Below are positions 60,706 through 64,000 of a stretch of DNA of 64,000 nt, piece after piece. The notes under the pieces are model-generated. The model was not told the origin of the DNA. It worked only from the letters and a program-made list of their open reading frames with translations, and made no database searches. Positions within the stretch are counted from its first letter, which is position 1; every line of letters begins with the position of its first letter. The DNA is from Nocardia sp. NBC_00403 (lineage in GTDB: Bacteria; Actinomycetota; Actinomycetes; Mycobacteriales; Mycobacteriaceae): assembly GCF_036046055.1 (NCBI RefSeq), contig NZ_CP107939.1, forward strand, positions 2,790,001-2,854,000, given 5' to 3'. Both the position numbers and the translations under genes were made by a program.

Positions 60706-60993
60706 TCAGGCCAGGGTGCCGAGCTCGTCGCTCACCAGGCCGGAGATCGTTGCGAAGAATGCAGCGATGCCGGGCAGGTTCGGGCCCTTGGCGCGGGAGG
60801 CGGTGAAATCCGCCTCGGAGCGCCACTCCACCACGTCGAGCCACTCGTCATTCGGCAGGCGAACCAGCCGGGCTCCCAGGAACCCCTCGCGGTCGGCATC
60901 GAAATCCGCGACCATCCCCGGCCTGGCGGCCAGCATCTCCTCGACCTTGTCCGGCGCCACCGTGAAACGGGTCAGCTCTACCGTTACTGCCAT
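60706..60993 (-). CDS. antibiotic biosynthesis monooxygenase (ABM) domain protein
   Basis: Small ferredoxin-like fold protein of 95 residues (VTVELTRFTVAPDKVEEMLA, WLDVVEWRSEADF) of the ABM family, which includes cofactor-free oxygenases and heme-degrading relatives; many have unknown roles. AGGAGG directly precedes the ATG at 60993. Single-gene unit. Confidence 0.85.
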   Translation of the reverse strand: MAVTVELTRFTVAPDKVEEMLAARPGMVADFDADREGFLGARLVRLPNDEWLDVVEWRSEADFTASRAKGPNLPGIAAFFATISGLVSDELGTLA

Positions 60994-61432
60994 TACTGCC
61001 TCCTTGTCGTAGCAACGGTGCTCAACCCTGGCCGCGGCCGAACTGTTCCGCGGGTGTTCAGCGGCCGATGAGCTGTGGGCCGTGGGGCAAGGCGGATGGG
61101 AGGTGGTGATCGCGGCCGGTCATTCACCAGGAGCGCATTCAGCACCGCTTCTTCTGCGCAGTGCGTGACGGCCTCGTGGAACAGATTCATCCGATGCCAC
61201 GGCATGGTCGTGTGGAGCTCCAGCTCCGCCTCCGAAATCGACTGCGGTGGCAACGATGTCGATGTCTCGCGGTCATTGGCGGTGGAGAGTGGCGATCGTG
61301 CTCGAACCAATCGGTCGTCTCCACGCGGTGATATCGAGATCCGGTCCGCGCGCGGTCCCATTCCCGGCTGATCGCACCCGATGGTGTCGTGCGTGGCGAA
61401 GGACACACCCGGCGTGATCTGATTGTTGGCAA
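60994..61432. other. gap with a possible P1-peptidase remnant
   Basis: No intact gene. On the - strand about 61117-61200 reads MNLFHEAVTHCAEEAVLNAL, like the C-terminal helix of DmpA/P1-family peptidases (LFEAxxEATEEAxxNAL), but the rest of that family is absent. Probably decayed DNA. Confidence 0.4.
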
Positions 61433-61473
61433 CAAAAAATCCCCCGCCGACATGGTGTCGAGGAGGGATTTGG
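61433..61473 (-). terminator. terminator of tRNA-Lys
   Basis: On the - strand, AAATCCC...CGAC pairs with GTCG...GGGATTT followed by a T-rich TTTTTTGTT. It starts 8 bases after the tRNA 3' end. Confidence 0.75.
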
Positions 61474-61481
61474 TTTTGCTG

Positions 61482-61554
<73 letters not shown>

Positions 61555-61860
61555 TTGCTCCGTGTTCCGGTGCGGGACAGACATTAACAGGCCGAGGGCG
61601 CAGAAGTGAAATCGATATCCGGCCGGGGGCGTCGGTCGAGTTCGCGAGGGGTGTTAACGCCCGGTGGGGTAGTCGGGATCTAACCGGTGGACTCGCCTGC
61701 GTCGACGCTGCGTTCGCGTTTGTTCGGGCTTGCGGAGCTGGCAGAATATCGGGCGTGGTCTCGACCGATCCCGCCGGCGCGGTGGGTTGAGCTAGCAATC
61801 GGTTGGATCCGAAGCCATCGGTGCGCTTCTTGGCGCACCGGGACTTGAAACGGGGTTGAG
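61555..61860. other. upstream region of the L,D-transpeptidase
   Basis: 306 bases without a supported gene; should hold promoters of tRNA-Lys and ldt. No distinct operator seen. Confidence 0.4.
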
Positions 61861-63072
61861 ATGAGCGTTGCGCAGGGTCGACATCGGACGATGGGGAAAG
61901 TCACCGCACCTCTGGTCGTGTTCGCTGTGTTCGCGCTGGTCTTATCGGCGTGCTCGTCGGGCAGCGCCGACAGCTCGCAGGTCGCCATCGATCGCAACCC
62001 CATCACCGAACTGATCAAGCCGAAGCTGTTGTCCCCGGTCAAGGACGGTGACGTGGGGGTTTCGCCGGGTATGCCGATGGTCTTCAAGGCCGACGACGGC
62101 AAGTTCACCGCAGTGACATTGCTCAACCCGCAGGGCGAGTCGGTGAGCGGCAAGCTGGCCGCCGATGGCCGGTCCTGGGAGACCACCGAGGTGCTCGGCT
62201 ACGGCAAGGCCTACCGGCTGCGCGCCGACGCCATCGGCCTCGGCGGGGCGAACTCCACCACCTTGAGCTTCACCACCAGTTCGCCGGACAGCCAGACCCA
62301 TCCCTACCTGCTGCCGGGTGAGGGTGAGGTGGTCGGCATCGGGCAGCCGGTCGCGGTGCAGTTCGACGAGAACATCCCCGACCGCAAGGCCGCCCAGAAT
62401 GCGATAAAGATCACCACCGAGCCCGCGGTGGAGGGCGCGTTCTACTGGGTGAACAACCGTGAGGTCCGGTGGCGGCCCGAGCACTTCTGGGCGCCGGGTA
62501 CCAAGGTCACCGTCGAGGTGAATGTCTATGGCAAGAATCTGGGCAACGGCCTGTTCGGCCAGGACAACATCCACTCCTTCTTCACCGTCGGTGACGCGGT
62601 GGTCTTCACCGCCGACGACAACACCAAGCAGGTGACCGTCGAGCAGAACGGCCAGGTCGTGCGGACCATGCCGACCTCGATGGGCAAGTCGAGCACGCCC
62701 ACTGACAACGGTGTCTACATCGTGAGCGACCGGTTCGAGAAGATCATCATGGACTCCTCGACCTACGGCGTTCCGGTGGGTTCGTCCGCTGGCTACAAGA
62801 CTCCGGTCGACTACGCGACCCGCCTCTCCTACAGCGGCATCTTCTTCCATTCCGCGCCGTGGTCGGTCGGTCAGCAGGGGTATTCGAACACCAGCCACGG
62901 CTGTCTGAACCTGAGTCCGGCCAACGCCCAGTGGGTCTATCAGAACGCCAAGCGCGGCGATATCACCATCGTCAAGAACACGGTGGGCGGCACCCTGTCG
63001 GGTGTCGACGGCCTCGGTGACTGGAACATTGCGTGGCCGGAATGGAAGGCGGGCAACGCCGACGTCCGGTGA
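61861..63072 (+). CDS. L,D-transpeptidase lipoprotein (LdtMt2-like)
   Basis: Peptidoglycan cross-linking enzyme of 403 residues that forms 3-3 (mDAP-mDAP) bonds, the target of carbapenems in mycolata. Lipoprotein signal with lipobox LSAC (Cys31); two Ig-like domains (about 50-245); YkuD catalytic domain with HSAPWSVGQQGYSNTSHGC, nucleophile Cys348 and His330/His346; tryptophan-rich end (WNIAWPEWKAG) as in LdtMt2. ATG at 61861; an internal ATG 30 bases later is possible. Followed by a strong terminator. Confidence 0.95.
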   Translation: MSVAQGRHRTMGKVTAPLVVFAVFALVLSACSSGSADSSQVAIDRNPITELIKPKLLSPVKDGDVGVSPGMPMVFKADDGKFTAVTLLNPQGESVSGKLAADGRSWETTEVLGYGKAYRLRADAIGLGGANSTTLSFTTSSPDSQTHPYLLPGEGEVVGIGQPVAVQFDENIPDRKAAQNAIKITTEPAVEGAFYWVNNREVRWRPEHFWAPGTKVTVEVNVYGKNLGNGLFGQDNIHSFFTVGDAVVFTADDNTKQVTVEQNGQVVRTMPTSMGKSSTPTDNGVYIVSDRFEKIIMDSSTYGVPVGSSAGYKTPVDYATRLSYSGIFFHSAPWSVGQQGYSNTSHGCLNLSPANAQWVYQNAKRGDITIVKNTVGGTLSGVDGLGDWNIAWPEWKAGNADVR

Positions 63073-63077
63073 CGAAG

Positions 63078-63128
63078 GAGAAGGCCCCCGGCGATCGCGT
63101 GAACCTAGGTCGCGCCGGGGGCCTTCTC
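63078..63128 (+). terminator. hairpin terminator after ldt
   Basis: Perfect 16-base arms (63078-63093 and 63113-63128, core AAGGCCCCCGGCG/CGCCGGGGGCCTT), starting 6 bases after the stop. It also faces the end of the convergent small secreted gene. Confidence 0.92.
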
Positions 63129-63149
63129 ATGTCCTGGGTCGGGCGGAAA

Positions 63150-63455
63150 TCAGGGGATGACAGGTCCTGGCGTGCCCGGGCAGGTGAGATTCGCGTTGAT
63201 CGCGCTGCCCAACGCGGCGCACAGCAGTGGGCCGCCGAAGAGGAGCTTTTCGAAAGCGGCCAAGGCCGCGCCCGCGGACCCGGTGCCCGAGGACCCGGTT
63301 GTGGTCACCCCGCCCGCCGATCCGGTGCTGCCCGATCCGGTCGAGGACTCCAGTCCGGTCGACTCCATCGGTGTTCCGGGATCCGCGGCGGCCGTTGCGG
63401 TGGCTCCGGTCAGCAATGTTGCGCCGACGAGGGCCGCGATAACTGTGGCACGCAT
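63150..63455 (-). CDS. small secreted TGS-rich protein
   Basis: Exported protein of about 101 residues: signal peptide RATVIAALVGATLLTGATAT with AAA or ADP cleavage, a Thr/Gly/Ser linker with TGS repeats, and a short C-terminal part (FEKLLFGGPLLCAALGSAIN...LTCPGTPG) with two Cys. No family recognised. The linker resembles that of the excalibur protein at 56216, suggesting a shared origin or wall-spanning role. ATG at 63455; GTG at 63458 is directly before it. Confidence 0.78.
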   Translation of the reverse strand: MRATVIAALVGATLLTGATATAAADPGTPMESTGLESSTGSGSTGSAGGVTTTGSSGTGSAGAALAAFEKLLFGGPLLCAALGSAINANLTCPGTPGPVIP

Positions 63456-63626
63456 CACGAACTGTTGTCTTTCTTGTCAACCAGGGCGATGCCTGGCGAC
63501 ATCTCCCTCGCGCCGCAGTCTACGGAGTGAAACGGAGGTCTGTCAGACAATCGGCGAAGTCGCCGTTCTCGACGACGAGGGGGCTGCGGGACAGCGAATC
63601 TGCCTGTCGCGCAGGGTGGTCAGCGC

Positions 63627-64000
63627 TCAGGACGCGCGCTCTGCCTGAAGGATCTCGCCGATATCGAAGAATTCCCACTGGTTGGGCGGCATCATCGCGG
63701 TGACGTGGACCTGCCGCTGCTCGAAATCCAGCAGCAGTGCCACATGGATGCCCGGCTTCAGGGTCCAGCAGACCAGGTAGAAGTCCTCGCGCAGCTTGCG
63801 CGCACGGTAGGAAATTGCGTCGACCGCGTGCCGGTTGGGGTCGCTGAGCAGGACGAAGCCGAGGCTGTCTGCGGTGAATGTCATGCGGTAGTGGTTGCCG
63901 GTCGTGTACCGGTACTCGATAACCGTTCCGGCCAGCTCGGTGGTGGACGGACCGCCGATCAGATCGGGGTGGCCTGCGGTCTCTTGCGCTATGTCGGTCA
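63627..64000 (-). CDS. phenolic acid decarboxylase/MoaF-like calycin protein, start cut off
   Basis: Partial at the window edge. The in-frame reading from 64000 is TDIAQETAGHPDLIGG, then TVIEYRYTTGNHYRMTF and LREDFYLVCWTLKPGIHVAL, LLLDFEQRQVHV, which match the beta-barrel of phenolic acid decarboxylases and MoaF-like proteins. The codon before it ends in TG with its first base outside the window, so the start codon is at 64001. The ATG at 63884 alone would cut off the first barrel strands. About 125 residues in total; decarboxylase activity cannot be assumed. Confidence 0.72.
   Translation of the reverse strand, partial: TDIAQETAGHPDLIGGPSTTELAGTVIEYRYTTGNHYRMTFTADSLGFVLLSDPNRHAVDAISYRARKLREDFYLVCWTLKPGIHVALLLDFEQRQVHVTAMMPPNQWEFFDIGEILQAERAS

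Overview
The window looks like chromosomal DNA of a mycolic-acid-producing actinomycete, most likely Nocardia or a close relative. Evidence: uniformly high-GC coding sequence; a single-polypeptide fatty acid synthase I followed by acpS; a bcp/DUF3618 divergent pair like that next to fas in mycobacteria; an LdtMt2-type L,D-transpeptidase lipoprotein; a Nocardia-style class A beta-lactamase lipoprotein; and many TetR, MarR and MerR regulators. No phage, IS element or CRISPR array was found. The genus is an inference; the sequence carries no rRNA marker.

Layout. 0.1-7.0 kb: one + strand catabolic operon for gamma-aminobutyraldehyde/GABA (aldehyde dehydrogenase, universal stress protein, APC permease, GabT, GabD). 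7.2-14.5 kb: a - strand biosynthetic locus with a two-module NRPS of order A-T-C-A-T-reductase and a 2-oxoglutarate/Fe(II) oxygenase whose N-terminus looks damaged. 14.6-33.2 kb: small accessory units, often an enzyme plus its own regulator with a visible operator (hydrolase/TetR, aldo-keto reductase behind a MerR-type promoter, double-TetR/serine hydrolase, FAD monooxygenase/TetR, flavoprotein/MerR, beta-lactamase), mixed with decaying genes (frameshifted LpqC-like esterase, MFS tail, LysR head, ECF sigma fragment). 33.3-37.2 kb: two large polytopic membrane proteins. 37.2-39.7 kb: a decayed patch with a twice-frameshifted unknown gene, a LuxR helix fragment and a HExxH toxin-like protein, next to tRNA-Leu(UAG).

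40.2-51.0 kb: the core fatty acid locus. Three related inverted repeats precede fas (TTG start), then acpS and a TetR gene. AcpS is expected to load phosphopantetheine onto the FAS-I ACP domain; whether it serves the NRPS carriers is unknown. 51-64 kb: envelope and redox functions: a DUF7159-like membrane protein, P450/AraC, Bcp peroxiredoxin, DUF3618, two small secreted TGS-rich proteins, pirin/MarR, a transglycosylase-fold secreted protein with a long structured leader and a CRP-like site, MarR/cupin, a small monooxygenase, tRNA-Lys(CUU), an L,D-transpeptidase and the start of a calycin-like protein.

The strongest candidates for new biology are the NRPS (dipeptide-aldehyde architecture with an altered Ser-type pocket in module 2), the long hairpin-rich leader at 59.2-59.65 kb, the 16-bp direct repeats before the DUF234 ATPase, and the metallopeptidase toxin-like gene. 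At least two loci carry single-base frameshifts at or next to short homopolymer runs, so assembly error should be excluded before calling them pseudogenes.
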